Counted from the first letter of the stretch, positions 48,291 through 57,826 are shown. The stretch is DNA of 64,000 bases from Sandarakinorhabdus glacialis (GCF_014643455.1 NZ_BMJM01000003.1:1-64000), one strand, 5' to 3'. The notes: generated by a model from the sequence alone, not told the origin. Numbers and translations are program-made.

Positions 48291-49058
48291 TCAGGGGGCC
48301 GAGAGCCGCCAGCCACGGCGTGCAAGGGCGGCACCGGCGACAAAATACGGCAACATGCCGGGCACCCACATCAACAACCCAGCAAGCTGCTGGTCGGCGA
48401 GCGGCCCGATGCCCCAGGCCGCCGTCGACGACATGTGCGCGGTGTAAAGCGGTGCCGGCGCAAAAGCCAGCAAGGCACCGAGAAGGCCCATCTGCCCGAT
48501 CGAGGCGACGACGAGGACGGCGGCGCCGGAGAATTCGGACGGCGAGAAGATGGCGCGCCAGAAGGCGAACGCGGACACCAGCATGCTGGCCTGCATGACC
48601 CAGTACAGCGAAGCATGGCCGAGCGCGGCGGCGTAAAGCGCGGGTGAGTGCCACGCCCAGAATACCACGGCGGCAAACAGGAATGCCGGCCAGGCCGGAG
48701 CGCGGACGGTGCGCGGAAAGGTCAGGGCAAGCAGCGGCGCAACAATGGTCGTCAGCGCCAGTTGATGCACGACATGAGCCGAAAACAGCGCGCCGGTCAG
48801 GGCGTTCATCGGCGAGACGAACAGGAATGCGAGCACGCCGGTCGCTGACGCCAGCATTCCCCTGCGCTCCGGATCGGTACCGATGCGGCGGTCGCCGATG
48901 AACCAGGCCAGCGCGAGTGCCGCAATGAATACCGGATCGAGGTTCCAATGCGAGAACCAGTCGAAAGGCGTGGGGGGTGGGCCGCCAGGAACTCGCATCG
49001 CCGATAACGCCTCCTTCGCTGCCGCAATCGACGCTTGATTGGTCGATGTCTGCAACAT
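48291..49058 (-). CDS. CtaG/Caa3-type cytochrome c oxidase assembly family membrane protein
   Basis: 255 residues with about seven membrane segments. Family features: WNLDPVFIAALALAWFIGDR, LFVSPMNALTGALFSAHVVH (conserved metal-binding-type His), AVVFWAWHSPALYAAALGHA, and GIGPLADQQLAGLLMWVPGM. CtaG-like proteins help copper delivery to caa3 oxidases; many orphan copies have unknown function. It sits upstream of the YdeP-type gene on the same strand, 100 bases away, and diverges from fdhD. Confidence 0.85.
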   Translation of the reverse strand: MLQTSTNQASIAAAKEALSAMRVPGGPPPTPFDWFSHWNLDPVFIAALALAWFIGDRRIGTDPERRGMLASATGVLAFLFVSPMNALTGALFSAHVVHQLALTTIVAPLLALTFPRTVRAPAWPAFLFAAVVFWAWHSPALYAAALGHASLYWVMQASMLVSAFAFWRAIFSPSEFSGAAVLVVASIGQMGLLGALLAFAPAPLYTAHMSSTAAWGIGPLADQQLAGLLMWVPGMLPYFVAGAALARRGWRLSAP

Positions 49059-49143
49059 GAACGAAAAGCGCGCTGAAGTGTTCCTTGCGGTGGCTTGTTC
49101 GAGCCATGGCTCTTATGCCCGTGGTCGGCAGTGGAGCAGGCGC

Positions 49144-49947
49144 GTGAAGATACCAGCAGCAAGTATCATGGTTTCGAGCCGCGCCTGCCGGCCGGATGGC
49201 CAGCAGGTGACCGAGCGCTGCCTGCCCGAGGAATGCGCCGTTGCCATCATCCATGACGGCACGACTTATGCCGTGTTGATGGCATCGCCGACCGATCTCG
49301 AGGATCTTGCGATCGGCTTCAGCCTGACCGAAGGCGCGATCGCGAACATGGCCGCAGTGGCCGAATTCGAAATGGTCGGCCAGGCGGATGGCATCGAGCT
49401 GCGGCTGTGGCTGCGGGCCGGCGAGGGCGGGGCGGCGGGTGACCGGCGGCGGGCGATCGTCGGCGGCAGCGGGTGCGGGCTGTGCGGGGTCGAAAGCCTC
49501 GCAGCGGCGATACACCAGGTGGCGAAGGTGACGGCCGGGTTGCGGTTTTCGCACGGCGAGATTGCCGCGGCGGCGGCGTCGCTATCGGGACGACAGCGGC
49601 TGGGCGACGCGACGCGCGCCGTCCACGCGGCAGGGTTCTGGACGCGATCCGAAGGCTTGGTGGCCATTCGCGAGGACGTTGGCCGGCACAATGCCCTCGA
49701 CAAGCTGGTCGGCGCCATGGCGCGGATGGGTCGCGACGGCAGCGGCGGCATCGTGGTGCTGACCAGCCGGGTGTCGGTCGAGATGGTGCAAAAGACGGCG
49801 CGGTTCGGCGCCTCGGTGCTGGTCGCGATCTCGGCGCCGACGGCGCTGGCGGTGCGAACGGCGGACGCGGCCGGAATCGCGCTGGCGGCGGTGGCCCGCG
49901 TGGACGGCTTCGAGATTTTCTGCGGTGCGGAGCGCATCGCCCAATAA
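49144..49947 (+). CDS. fdhD: Formate dehydrogenase accessory sulfurtransferase
   Basis: 267 residues from GTG 49144 with GGAGC about 8 bases upstream; longer and shorter starts (49039, 49168) exist. Sulfur-relay Cys pair in GGSGCGLCGVES, catalytic neighbourhood VAIREDVGRHNALDKLVGAM, GGIVVLTSRVSVEMVQKTAR and the end RVDGFEIFCGAERI. FdhD carries sulfur from IscS to the molybdenum cofactor of formate dehydrogenase-type enzymes, fitting the YdeP-type oxidoreductase encoded nearby on the opposite strand. Confidence 0.92.
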   Translation: MKIPAASIMVSSRACRPDGQQVTERCLPEECAVAIIHDGTTYAVLMASPTDLEDLAIGFSLTEGAIANMAAVAEFEMVGQADGIELRLWLRAGEGGAAGDRRRAIVGGSGCGLCGVESLAAAIHQVAKVTAGLRFSHGEIAAAAASLSGRQRLGDATRAVHAAGFWTRSEGLVAIREDVGRHNALDKLVGAMARMGRDGSGGIVVLTSRVSVEMVQKTARFGASVLVAISAPTALAVRTADAAGIALAAVARVDGFEIFCGAERIAQ

Positions 49948-49949
49948 GC

Positions 49950-50744
49950 CTAGTCGAAGCGGAACCCCGAGATGGCGGTCTGCAGCACCAGTTCGCCATA
50001 AACATGCTCGCCGGGGGCTTCGGATGCGCCGGCTGCGACCATCAGCGGCAGCAAATGTTCCTCGCGGGGATGCGAGAAGCGTCCGCCGGGGGCGATCGCC
50101 CAGCCTTGCAGGGCTTCGGCGCGCCCGGGGCCGGGCTGGGCGATGGCAGCGGTCAGCCAAAGGTCGAATTCCTCCGACGGCGCGGTGGCGCGGGGGTCGC
50201 CATAGCCGCGCATGTTGTGGAAGCTCATCCCCGAGCCGAGGATGAGGACGCCGTCGCTGCGCAGCGCCGCGAGCGCCCTGCCCGCGGCGACATGGAGCGC
50301 GGGATCGAGGTCGCGGTCGACCGACATCTCGATGAGCGGAATGTCGGCGTCGGGGAACGCCACCTTGAGCGGGATGAAGACGCCGTGATCGAGGCCGCGG
50401 GCGGGATCGACTGTGGCGGTCAGGCTGGCCGCGCGGAGCAGGTCGGCGGCGCGGGCGGCGAGTGCGGGGGCGCCGGGGACGTCGTAGCGCAGGTCGTAGG
50501 TGTAAGGCGGGAAGCCGCCATAATCATAGATCGGCGGCGGCCTGGCGGCGCCGGTGAAGGCGAAGCCGCGCGTCTCCCAATGGCCGGAGACGACGATTAT
50601 CGCGGTCGGGCGTTCCGGCAGCGTGGCGGGCAAGTCCTTGAGGAAACGCTCCATGCCGGTCCAGTTGCCGGCAGGATCGGGCATGAAGAAACACGGCCCG
50701 CCGCCGTGCGGGATGAAGAAGCTCGGCTGGACGGGTGTCGCCAT
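49950..50744 (-). CDS. ygiD: DODA-type extradiol dioxygenase family protein (YgiD-like)
   Basis: 264 residues. The class III extradiol dioxygenase fold shows SFFIPHGGGPCFFM (metal-binding His), IIVVSGHWETRGFAFTG (His), ARGLDHGVFIPLKVAFPDAD (catalytic His) and GVLILGSGMSFHNMRGYG. YgiD opens DOPA-like catechols at the 4,5 position. Convergent with fdhD (2 bases between) and preceded, with one base between, by a DoxX-family gene, a frequent arrangement. Confidence 0.9.
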   Translation of the reverse strand: MATPVQPSFFIPHGGGPCFFMPDPAGNWTGMERFLKDLPATLPERPTAIIVVSGHWETRGFAFTGAARPPPIYDYGGFPPYTYDLRYDVPGAPALAARAADLLRAASLTATVDPARGLDHGVFIPLKVAFPDADIPLIEMSVDRDLDPALHVAAGRALAALRSDGVLILGSGMSFHNMRGYGDPRATAPSEEFDLWLTAAIAQPGPGRAEALQGWAIAPGGRFSHPREEHLLPLMVAAGASEAPGEHVYGELVLQTAISGFRFD

Positions 50745-50745
50745 G

Positions 50746-51141
50746 TCAGGCGCGCCGCTTGCGCAGGGCGTCGAGGCTCCACGGGCCGGGACCGGCGAAC
50801 ACGAGATAGAAAAAGACGAGGCAGAACGTGATCGCGGTCTCGCCCTGGTTGACCGCGGGCCAGAAGCTGCGCGGGAAATGCGCGATGAAATAGGCGAAGG
50901 CCATCTGCCCGGCGCAGACGAACGCGGCGCTGCGGGTGAACAGGCCGATGGCGATCAGCGTGCCGCCGATGATCTCGATCCAGGCGGCAGCGAACAGCAT
51001 CAGCGGCAGCGGATCGAGAGCGCCGGGCTGCGCCGCCGGGAACTGGAAGATTTTCATCAGCCCGTGCTGGAGGAACAGCAGCGCCGTGACGATGCGAAGG
51101 ACCGACAGGATCCGCGGCGACCAGTCGGCGAGATACGACAT
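50746..51141 (-). CDS. DoxX-family membrane protein
   Basis: 131 residues and four membrane segments: SVLRIVTALLFLQHGLMKIF, LMLFAAAWIEIIGGTLIAIG, SAAFVCAGQMAFAYFIAHFP and ITFCLVFFYLVFAGPG. The LFLQHGLMKIF signature defines the DoxX/MPO1 group. In operon with the DODA dioxygenase, one base apart. Often associated with redox stress; mechanism unknown. Confidence 0.88.
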   Translation of the reverse strand: MSYLADWSPRILSVLRIVTALLFLQHGLMKIFQFPAAQPGALDPLPLMLFAAAWIEIIGGTLIAIGLFTRSAAFVCAGQMAFAYFIAHFPRSFWPAVNQGETAITFCLVFFYLVFAGPGPWSLDALRKRRA

Positions 51142-51244
51142 CTTGGTTCTCCAGAGCAGGTTCGCCTTGTCGCAGACCGCGTGCAGGATGCAATGCCCGG
51201 TACCGGTTGCAGGAACCGGGGCGCGCCTGACGGCTTAGGAGGGT

Positions 51245-51583
51245 ATGTCCTTGCGGACCGATAATGAAGGCGAACCGATGACCGAAGCGACCTGGAACGA
51301 TGATGCGATGACGCCGGATATCGACTGGCGGATGAGCGCGGCGCTGGAAAATGTGCCGCGCGGGGATCTCGATGTTGCGGAGGTCACCAGCCTGGCGGGG
51401 GCGGTGCGGGCATGGCAAAAGCTCGATCCCGAGCACCAGTCGGCTGCCACTTTGACTCCGGAACACGCCATCCGCATCGAGGGCGTGTCGACCGAGAGCT
51501 TCGCCGGCGAGGCAATCGGCGTACTGGCTGGGTTGCTGCAGCCCGGGCACGACGATGACGAGACCGGGCCGATTGCGGCCTGA
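51245..51583 (+). CDS. Hypothetical acidic protein (112 aa)
   Basis: ATG 51245 follows AGGAGGGT closely; an internal ATG at 51278 is an alternative. The product is acidic, predicted helical and soluble (TEATWNDDAMTPDIDWRMSA, WQKLDPEHQSAATLTPEHAI, SFAGEAIGVLAGLLQPGHDD). No family recognised. Divergent from the DoxX gene and followed 44 bases later by a zinc-ribbon-like gene. Confidence 0.6.
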   Translation: MSLRTDNEGEPMTEATWNDDAMTPDIDWRMSAALENVPRGDLDVAEVTSLAGAVRAWQKLDPEHQSAATLTPEHAIRIEGVSTESFAGEAIGVLAGLLQPGHDDDETGPIAA

Positions 51584-51627
51584 AGCATGACCGCTCACCG
51601 TCCGGCGGTTTCTGCTAAGGGCGTCCG

Positions 51628-52257
51628 ATGTTGACCTCATCGATCCCTGTTATCCGTTCCGTGGCGCGCATTTGCGCCGAGCCCAAGTGCCGGCGACGCG
51701 CCATGCTGACGACACCCGACCTGTTCGCGACCATCGTTCCCAACCAGGGCGGCGGAACGCGCAAGGAAGCGGCATATGACTGCCCGGCGTGCGCCCGGCA
51801 GAACGACGTGCCGGCGGCCTTGTTGCCCAAGGGGCTGGTACCGCTGCTGCCGCTGCGCGAGGCGTGGCTGGCGGCACGGGCGGTTGAGGTTGTAGCTGTG
51901 CCGGAGCCGGTGGCTGCGCCTTTGGTGGCAGCGGAGCCCGCGCTTGCGGCGAAGGTGGAACCTGTGGCGGTAGCTGCTGTGCCGGCTTTGGAAGTCCCTG
52001 TCTGGGCGACCGGGAAATCGGGGCGATCGTTGCTGGATGAGGGGTTGTCGGCAGTGCGGGCGGGGACGGCCTCGATGGTTGGACTTCGGCGCAGGGATGG
52101 CCAGTTTGTGGCTGAGGCGATCGCTGTGGAGGCGGTTGAGGACCTGCTGGACTCACTTGACGAGATGGATTGCGAATTGCTCATTATCGACGGCGGGCTT
52201 GGGGCCGGGAAGACGATTTTCCATCCAAGGGCCGGTGCCACGAGTTTCGTTCGCTAG
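51628..52257 (+). CDS. Hypothetical protein with a putative zinc ribbon (209 aa)
   Basis: Cys residues at 16 and 21 (CAEPKCRR) and 52 and 55 (YDCPACARQ) could bind one zinc ion. The middle is an Ala/Val/Pro/Glu-rich linker (about 85-125) and the last 80 residues form a small acidic domain (LLDEGLSAVRAGTASMVGLR, AVEAVEDLLDSLDEMDCELL). The phrase GLGAGKT near the end resembles a P-loop fragment but lacks its context. No family recognised. Confidence 0.55.
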   Translation: MLTSSIPVIRSVARICAEPKCRRRAMLTTPDLFATIVPNQGGGTRKEAAYDCPACARQNDVPAALLPKGLVPLLPLREAWLAARAVEVVAVPEPVAAPLVAAEPALAAKVEPVAVAAVPALEVPVWATGKSGRSLLDEGLSAVRAGTASMVGLRRRDGQFVAEAIAVEAVEDLLDSLDEMDCELLIIDGGLGAGKTIFHPRAGATSFVR

Positions 52258-52280
52258 GTTCCTCGCTCCTAAAACGCGAT

Positions 52281-52371
52281 CGTCATGCTAAACTTGTTTC
52301 AGCATCCATCGCGCCGCCGGGCAAAAAATTTCATGTTGCGAAATGGATGCTGAAACAAGTTCAGCATGACG
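52281..52371. repeat. GTCATGC-type palindromic repeat, copy 2
   Basis: CGTCATGCTAAACTTGTTTC (from 52281, continuing AGCATCCATC) and GGATGCTGAAACAAGTTCAG (from 52345, continuing CATGACG) are near-perfect inverted arms with a 34-base centre. Same family as 35726-35813. Located between the convergent zinc-ribbon and TonB-receptor genes. Confidence 0.85.
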
Positions 52372-52406
52372 AAGAGCTGTAGGGCTGGGCTACAGCTGCC
52401 GTGAAT

Positions 52407-54749
52407 TCAAATAGTAAAGCCCAGCGTCGCGCCGATCACCCGCGGGTCGCTGGGCGTCCCGAGGATCAGACCGGAGTTGCCGGCCTGAGTCGTCAGGTTC
52501 TGGATATAGTTGGAATTGAACAGGTTGCGGGCGAACACCGTCACGCTCCAGCCTTGCGCAGCGCGGAAACCGATGGAGGCGTTGGTGATGTTGTAGCCGT
52601 CGATGAGAGTGAAGCGCGAAAGCGTCGGATCGCCGTAATAGCTGCTGCGCCAGCTCGTGTCGGCGTGGACGAAGACTTCGCCGGGGCGGCTGGCGAGGGT
52701 CAGCGGCAGGGCGTAATCGCCGCCGATTGTCGTCGCCGAGCGCGGCAGGCCGGACAGCCGGCCGCCGGTCAGGTTGCACGCCGTCGTCGCCGATCCCTGC
52801 AGTTCCAGCGGGCATGGTCCCTGCGGATATTCGGCGTATTCGCCATCGGCATAAGCGACCGAGGCGCGCAATTGCAGGCCGGCGACCGGCACCGCGACGG
52901 CGTCGATCTCGAAGCCCTTTACCGTCACCTTGGGAATGTTCGAAAGGTAGCCGCGCAGCGCGACGGTCTGCGTGGAATCGACCAAAGTTGCCTGAAAATC
53001 GCGGACTTCAGTGTAGTAGCCGGCGAGGTTGAACCGTAGCCGCTGATCCCAGAAATCGGCTTTCAGGCCGGCCTCGTAGGTCGTGTTGCGTTCGGGCGCG
53101 ACGACGGCGGTCGCCAGCGCCGGCTGGTTCTGGGCGTTGAGCGGCAGGCCCGACATGTTGATGCCGCCCGATTTGAAGCCGCGCGCAAAGCTGGCGTAAG
53201 CGAGCACGCCGCCCCCAAGCTCATACGATGCATTGGCGCGGCCCGACAGGCTGCCGTCATCGCTGCGTGCCGCATAGGTCTGCGGGCGGAGGATCGACAG
53301 CTTGGCGCTGACCAGCGCCGGCACAATCGTCTGCAGGCCGCCGAAAACGAAGGTCGAATAATCGCCTTGCTTGCTCTCGATCGTATAGCGCAGCCCGCCG
53401 GTCAGCGTCAGCCGGTCGATGGGCTTCCAGTTGACCTCGGCAAAGGTCGCATAGCTGTCGGTGGCGAAGCGGGTACGGCCGTCCTGGCCATAGCCGTCGA
53501 GCAGGTTTGAAGGAAATTGCGGTGCCGGGCCGAGCAGCCAATAGGCCGCGGTGGGGCCGTAGATCGAGACCGGTCGGCCGGTGATGACCTGCCGGAAATA
53601 GTAGAGCCCGGCGACATAGCCGACCGGGCCGTCGCCGTTCGACGCGAGCCGGAGTTCCTGGCTGATCTGGTCCTGCCGCGAGGGGATGCCTTGGGTCAGC
53701 TGGATAGGCAGCCCAGTATAGTCGCGGTCGTTGGCGGCGTTCCAGTTCCAGAACCGCCATGCCGTGACCGAGGTCATCGTCGCGTAATCGAGGTCCCAGT
53801 CGGTGACGAGCGAGACGCCGCCCTCGTTTGTATCGACCGCCAGCGACGCGTCGATGTCGGTCAGCCGGTCATCGGGATTGGTGCTCGGCGGGGCGTAGCC
53901 GAGGCCGGCAGCGAGCGCCGGGAACTGTCGCGCCGCCGGCCGCAGCGACGTGCCGGTGCGCAGATAGACCTGGGTGCAGCATTCGCTCTTGAAATTGTTC
54001 CAGTCGCCCGTCAGCCGGAGGGTCAGCGCATCGGTCGCTTTCCACAGCAATTGCCCGCGCACCGCCTGGTTGTTCAGCGTGTTCTGGTCCTTGTCCAACG
54101 CGACATTGTGGAGGACGCCATCGCGCCGCGTCGCCAGCCGGGACAGGCGGAATGCCAGCTTGTCGGCGATGATCGGCCCCGAGATCGCCGCCTTGGCCTG
54201 GAAGAAGTCATGCTCGCCGTACGACGCCTCGCCCTGCGCCTGCCAGTCGAAACTTGGCGCACGGCTGACGATGCTGATCGCGCCGGCAGTGGTGTTCTTG
54301 CCGAACAGGGTGCCCTGCGGCCCGCGCAAGACCTCGATCCGCTCGATGTCGACGAAATCGAAAGCGGCGGTGGCCGGCCGGGCGTGATAGACTTGGTCGA
54401 CATAAAAGCCGACGCCGGGTTCGAGCCCGTCATTGGCCTGGCTGACGGCGACGACGACGCTGCCAAGCCCGCGGATGGTGAAAGCCGTGTTGCGCGGGTT
54501 CGCCGAGCTGTAGTTGAGGCTGGGAACGAGCAGGCTGAGCTGGCCGGTGTTGACGGTATAGCTGCGATCGATGAGCTCGCCGCCGACGACCGACAGCGCG
54601 CCGGGGATGGCCTGGGCATTCTCGGTGCGGCGACGCGCGCTGACGAGGATTTCAGGCAGGCGCGAGACGCCGTCATCCGCCTCCTCGGCACCGGCACTGC
54701 TCGTCGTCGCCAGCGCCACCAGCAACGCCGCCCCCAGGATCGTCTTCAC
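52407..54749 (-). CDS. TonB-dependent outer-membrane receptor
   Basis: 780 residues. Signal peptide ILGAALLVALATTSSAGAEE. Plug domain: LPEILVSARRRTENAQAIPG (TonB-box region), FTIRGLGSVVVAVSQANDGL, DFVDIERIEVLRGPQGTLFG with KNTTAGAISIVSR. Barrel strands follow to an aromatic end (VIGATLGFTI). The plug and barrel style is the one abundant in sphingomonads for uptake of sugars, siderophores or hydrophobic compounds; ligand not predictable. Divergent from the acyl-CoA dehydrogenase gene (about 200 bases apart). Confidence 0.92.
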   Translation of the reverse strand: MKTILGAALLVALATTSSAGAEEADDGVSRLPEILVSARRRTENAQAIPGALSVVGGELIDRSYTVNTGQLSLLVPSLNYSSANPRNTAFTIRGLGSVVVAVSQANDGLEPGVGFYVDQVYHARPATAAFDFVDIERIEVLRGPQGTLFGKNTTAGAISIVSRAPSFDWQAQGEASYGEHDFFQAKAAISGPIIADKLAFRLSRLATRRDGVLHNVALDKDQNTLNNQAVRGQLLWKATDALTLRLTGDWNNFKSECCTQVYLRTGTSLRPAARQFPALAAGLGYAPPSTNPDDRLTDIDASLAVDTNEGGVSLVTDWDLDYATMTSVTAWRFWNWNAANDRDYTGLPIQLTQGIPSRQDQISQELRLASNGDGPVGYVAGLYYFRQVITGRPVSIYGPTAAYWLLGPAPQFPSNLLDGYGQDGRTRFATDSYATFAEVNWKPIDRLTLTGGLRYTIESKQGDYSTFVFGGLQTIVPALVSAKLSILRPQTYAARSDDGSLSGRANASYELGGGVLAYASFARGFKSGGINMSGLPLNAQNQPALATAVVAPERNTTYEAGLKADFWDQRLRFNLAGYYTEVRDFQATLVDSTQTVALRGYLSNIPKVTVKGFEIDAVAVPVAGLQLRASVAYADGEYAEYPQGPCPLELQGSATTACNLTGGRLSGLPRSATTIGGDYALPLTLASRPGEVFVHADTSWRSSYYGDPTLSRFTLIDGYNITNASIGFRAAQGWSVTVFARNLFNSNYIQNLTTQAGNSGLILGTPSDPRVIGATLGFTI

Positions 54750-54948
54750 GCTTTTACCCCGTCAATGTATTTGACCGGATATAGCGGGTTCGATCGTGAC
54801 GCCAGCCCTGCCGCAACTGAAGGCAAAATGGTCGGGCAGCGCAGCGCGTCACGCCCCAGATCGAAAAGCAACTGGCGTTATGCATGTTGTGACGCGGTTC
54901 GGGTCTGCTCTATCCCGGTCGTTGCAAAAGCGTTGGGGAGCCGAGACA

Positions 54949-56184
54949 ATGGCGATCGATTTCGAGATTCCAGCCGAAGCCAAGGCCGTGCGCGAGCGGG
55001 TGCGCCAATGGGTCCACGACGAATGTTTCCCCGCCGAAAAACGCCTGGCGGACGGCGGCGACTACAAGACTATCCTCGCCGAACTGCGCACCAAGGCGCG
55101 CGCGCAAGGGCTATGGTGCCCGTTCATCCCGGTCGAGCATGGCGGCATGGGGCTGCGGCCGCTGGCCAATGCGCTGGTGCAGATGGAGCTGGGCGAAAGC
55201 TATCTCGGGGCGCTGTCGCTGAACACCCAGGCGCCCGACGACGCGACGATCCTGACGCTGCTGACGTACGGGACCGATTACCAGAAGGAAAAATACCTCA
55301 AGCCGCTGCTCAACGGTGAGAAGCGCATCTGCTATTCGATGACCGAAAAGGCCGCCGGCGCCGACGCCACCGGCATGCAGACCACCGCGGTCAAGGACGG
55401 CAACGAGAATTACATCCTCAACGGTGAAAAATGGTTCTCGAGCGGCGCCAGCGTCGCCGACATCGTCATGATCATGGCGAAGACCAACCCCGAGGCGCCG
55501 CGCCACCAGCAATTCTCGACCTTCATCGTCGAGCTGCCCAACCCCGGCTACCGCATCGTCCGCAATATCAAGACCATGGCGCCCGAAAGCGACCTGTATC
55601 ACGCGCTCGGCGGCGGCCATGCCGAGGTCGAGATCAAGGACCTGGTGGTATCGGCCGACAATCTGCTCGGCGGCGAAGGCAATGGCTTCGGCATGGGCCA
55701 GCACCGGCTGGCGTATGGCCGCCTGCGCCACGGCATGCACAATGTCGCGATGGCGCAACGCGCGCTCGACATGGCGGCCAAGCACATCACCAGCCGCGAG
55801 ACCTTCGGCAAGCTTTTGTCGGAGCGCCAGGCGGTGCAGTTCATGATGGCCGAGTGCGCGACCCAGCTTTATATCTCGCGGCTGATGCTGCTCCACATCG
55901 CCTACAAGGCCGAGAACGGCCTCGACCTGCGGCAGGAAAACTCGATCGCCAAGGTCTATCTGGCGCACATGGTCCATCATGTCGTCGACACGGCGATCCA
56001 GCTCCACGGCGCGCTCGGCTATTCGATGGATACGCCATTGGCGCGCTGGTACACCCAGATCCGCTCGCAGCGCCTCGTCGATGGCGCCGATGAAGTGCAT
56101 CGCTGGACGGTCGGCCGGAATGTCATCAAGGCGTATCAGCGCGATGGCACGACGGCGGCGGCAGTTGGTGGGGATTTGCTCTAG
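54949..56184 (+). CDS. Acyl-CoA dehydrogenase
   Basis: 411 residues from ATG 54949 with GGGGAG upstream. FAD enzyme features: ICYSMTEKAAGADATGMQTT (FAD-binding strand), YILNGEKWFSSGASVADIVM, HNVAMAQRALDMAAKHITSR, and the C-terminal IQLHGALGYSMDTPLARWYT with VDGADEVHRWTVGR. The catalytic-base position and chain length match the branch near ACAD10/11. Oxidises acyl-CoA thioesters; chain preference unknown. Confidence 0.92.
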   Translation: MAIDFEIPAEAKAVRERVRQWVHDECFPAEKRLADGGDYKTILAELRTKARAQGLWCPFIPVEHGGMGLRPLANALVQMELGESYLGALSLNTQAPDDATILTLLTYGTDYQKEKYLKPLLNGEKRICYSMTEKAAGADATGMQTTAVKDGNENYILNGEKWFSSGASVADIVMIMAKTNPEAPRHQQFSTFIVELPNPGYRIVRNIKTMAPESDLYHALGGGHAEVEIKDLVVSADNLLGGEGNGFGMGQHRLAYGRLRHGMHNVAMAQRALDMAAKHITSRETFGKLLSERQAVQFMMAECATQLYISRLMLLHIAYKAENGLDLRQENSIAKVYLAHMVHHVVDTAIQLHGALGYSMDTPLARWYTQIRSQRLVDGADEVHRWTVGRNVIKAYQRDGTTAAAVGGDLL

Positions 56185-56238
56185 GTCGATTGGGGATGGA
56201 ATGGGTGGGTCCGGAACCCTGACCCCCTGACATCCGCT

Positions 56239-56315
56239 TGGTCGGGGCGAGAGGATTCGAACCTCCGGCCTCTGCCTCCCGAAGGCAGCGCTCTACCGGG
56301 CTGAGCTACGCCCCG
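56239..56315 (-). tRNA. tRNA-Pro (anticodon CGG)
   Basis: Minus strand: acceptor CGGGGCG pairs with CGCCCCG, D-arm TAGCTCAGCCCGGTAGAGC, anticodon loop TTCGGGA (CGG), T-loop GGTTCGAATCC, discriminator A and an encoded CCA (56241-56239). Strong cloverleaf. Confidence 0.97.
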
Positions 56316-56365
56316 ACTCCGTGGAAACGGGCCTATAACGCCGGCCGCAAATCAGTGCAAGCCAG

Positions 56366-57679
56366 CTAGCTACTCAGCCCGAGCATCTGTGAAACGCTGA
56401 TGAACTTCTCGCGCGGTGCCCCCGGCCGGGCGCGCGAAACTTCGGCGGCGTCGATTGCCTGCCAATGCGAAAAGCCCGTCGGCTTGACCCCGCGCGAGGC
56501 GAGCAGCGCATCGAGCGTTGCCGCCGCGTCGCCGCCCTTGCCCTGCGGCACGTCGGCGGCGATGGCGTCGACCACCGAGAAGCCGTCGGGCCGGTTGGTG
56601 CCGATCGTCCCCGAAGGACCGCGCCGCGCCCAGCCACTGGCGTACAATCCCGGGAAAATGCGCCCCTGCGGATCGCCGGCGAAGCGCCCGAGCCCGGTGT
56701 CGTAGGGCACGCCCTCGATCGTGGCGGTGCGATAGCCGATGCAGGCGACGACCAGCCCGCACGGGATGGCGTGCAGCTCGCCGGTGCCGACGGCTTTCCC
56801 ATCCTCAAGGCGCGTCGTCTCGACGATCAGGCGTTCCGCCTTGCCGTTGCCCTCCACCGCGACCGGCCGCCGGTAGAATTCGAAATGGATCGTCACCGGC
56901 TTGTCACCGCGCGGGACGGCGGCAAAGCTGCGGATATGGCCGACCATCTTGCGGTGGCCGGGATCGAGCGCCGCGTCCTCCTCGACCGGCGGCAGGTCGC
57001 CGGGGCGCACCAGCGGCTGGGCCCGCTCGAGATGGCCGAGCTCGCCCGCTTCCTTGACGGTAAAGCTCGCCTGGTGCGGACCCCTGCGCCCGACGATATG
57101 GATGTCGCGGACCGCCGATTGGCGCAATTCGTCCACGGCGTGCTGGGCGATGTCCGACGTCTCCAGCTCATCGCAAGTCTTGGCGAGGATGCGCGCGCAA
57201 TCGATCGCGACATTGCCGTTGCCGATGATCGCGGCGCCGTGATGCGACAGCGGCACATCGAGATCGGCGAAATCGGGGTGGCCATTGTACCATCCGACGA
57301 ACGCCGCGCTTCCGAGCACGCCGGGCAGATCGTCGCCGGGAATGCCGATCGGCTTGTCGTGCGGCGCGCCGACCGACAGCACGACGGCGTCGTAGATCGA
57401 GGTCAGCTCGGCGATGGAAATATCGCGGCCGATCTCGACATTGCCGACGAAGCGCACCCCCTGCCCCTGGTTGGTGGTTTCATAGCGCCGCGACACTGCC
57501 TTGATCGACTGGTGATCGGGCGCGACGCCGGCGCGGATCAGGCCGTACGGCGTCGGCAACCGGTCGATGATGTCGATGCGGGCATTGCCGCCCCAGTGCT
57601 TCAATGCGGCTTCGGCGGTGTAGTAACCGGCGGGGCCAGCGCCGATGATGGCAATGTTCAGGGTCAAGACGCTCTCCAT
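56366..57679 (-). CDS. FprA-type ferredoxin/adrenodoxin-like NADP reductase
   Basis: 437 residues from ATG 57679. N-terminal FAD motif [20 protein letters not shown], then [20 protein letters not shown], the typical [33 protein letters not shown] (NADP domain) and [18 protein letters not shown]. The C-terminus has [17 protein letters not shown]. This is the adrenodoxin-reductase/FprA family, which passes electrons from NADPH to ferredoxin and so can feed P450s. An in-frame extension to 57883 has no conserved sequence. Confidence 0.9.
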   Translation of the reverse strand: MESVLTLNIAIIGAGPAGYYTAEAALKHWGGNARIDIIDRLPTPYGLIRAGVAPDHQSIKAVSRRYETTNQGQGVRFVGNVEIGRDISIAELTSIYDAVVLSVGAPHDKPIGIPGDDLPGVLGSAAFVGWYNGHPDFADLDVPLSHHGAAIIGNGNVAIDCARILAKTCDELETSDIAQHAVDELRQSAVRDIHIVGRRGPHQASFTVKEAGELGHLERAQPLVRPGDLPPVEEDAALDPGHRKMVGHIRSFAAVPRGDKPVTIHFEFYRRPVAVEGNGKAERLIVETTRLEDGKAVGTGELHAIPCGLVVACIGYRTATIEGVPYDTGLGRFAGDPQGRIFPGLYASGWARRGPSGTIGTNRPDGFSVVDAIAADVPQGKGGDAAATLDALLASRGVKPTGFSHWQAIDAAEVSRARPGAPREKFISVSQMLGLSS

Positions 57680-57826
57680 TGGGCGCGATCGGCAGATTAC
57701 AGCCGCACATATCGCGCAGGCTCGCCCGTGGAAAGCCGCGTCCTGCTTGGGCACGGTAAAGAATGGCTGGTTGCCAACACCCCAACAGGTTGCGTGTGGC
57801 GGGCGCGCTGCTACACACGCGGCAAC

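Noticed and set aside
51628-52257. P-loop NTPase from GLGAGKT near the C-terminus
   Set aside because: The motif is at the very end of the protein, without a preceding strand context, a following helix or a Walker B.
56465-57826. N-terminal extension of lepA by 454 codons
   Set aside because: It runs antisense through the ferredoxin reductase gene; LepA starts at ATG 57827 with its invariant GTPase N-terminus.
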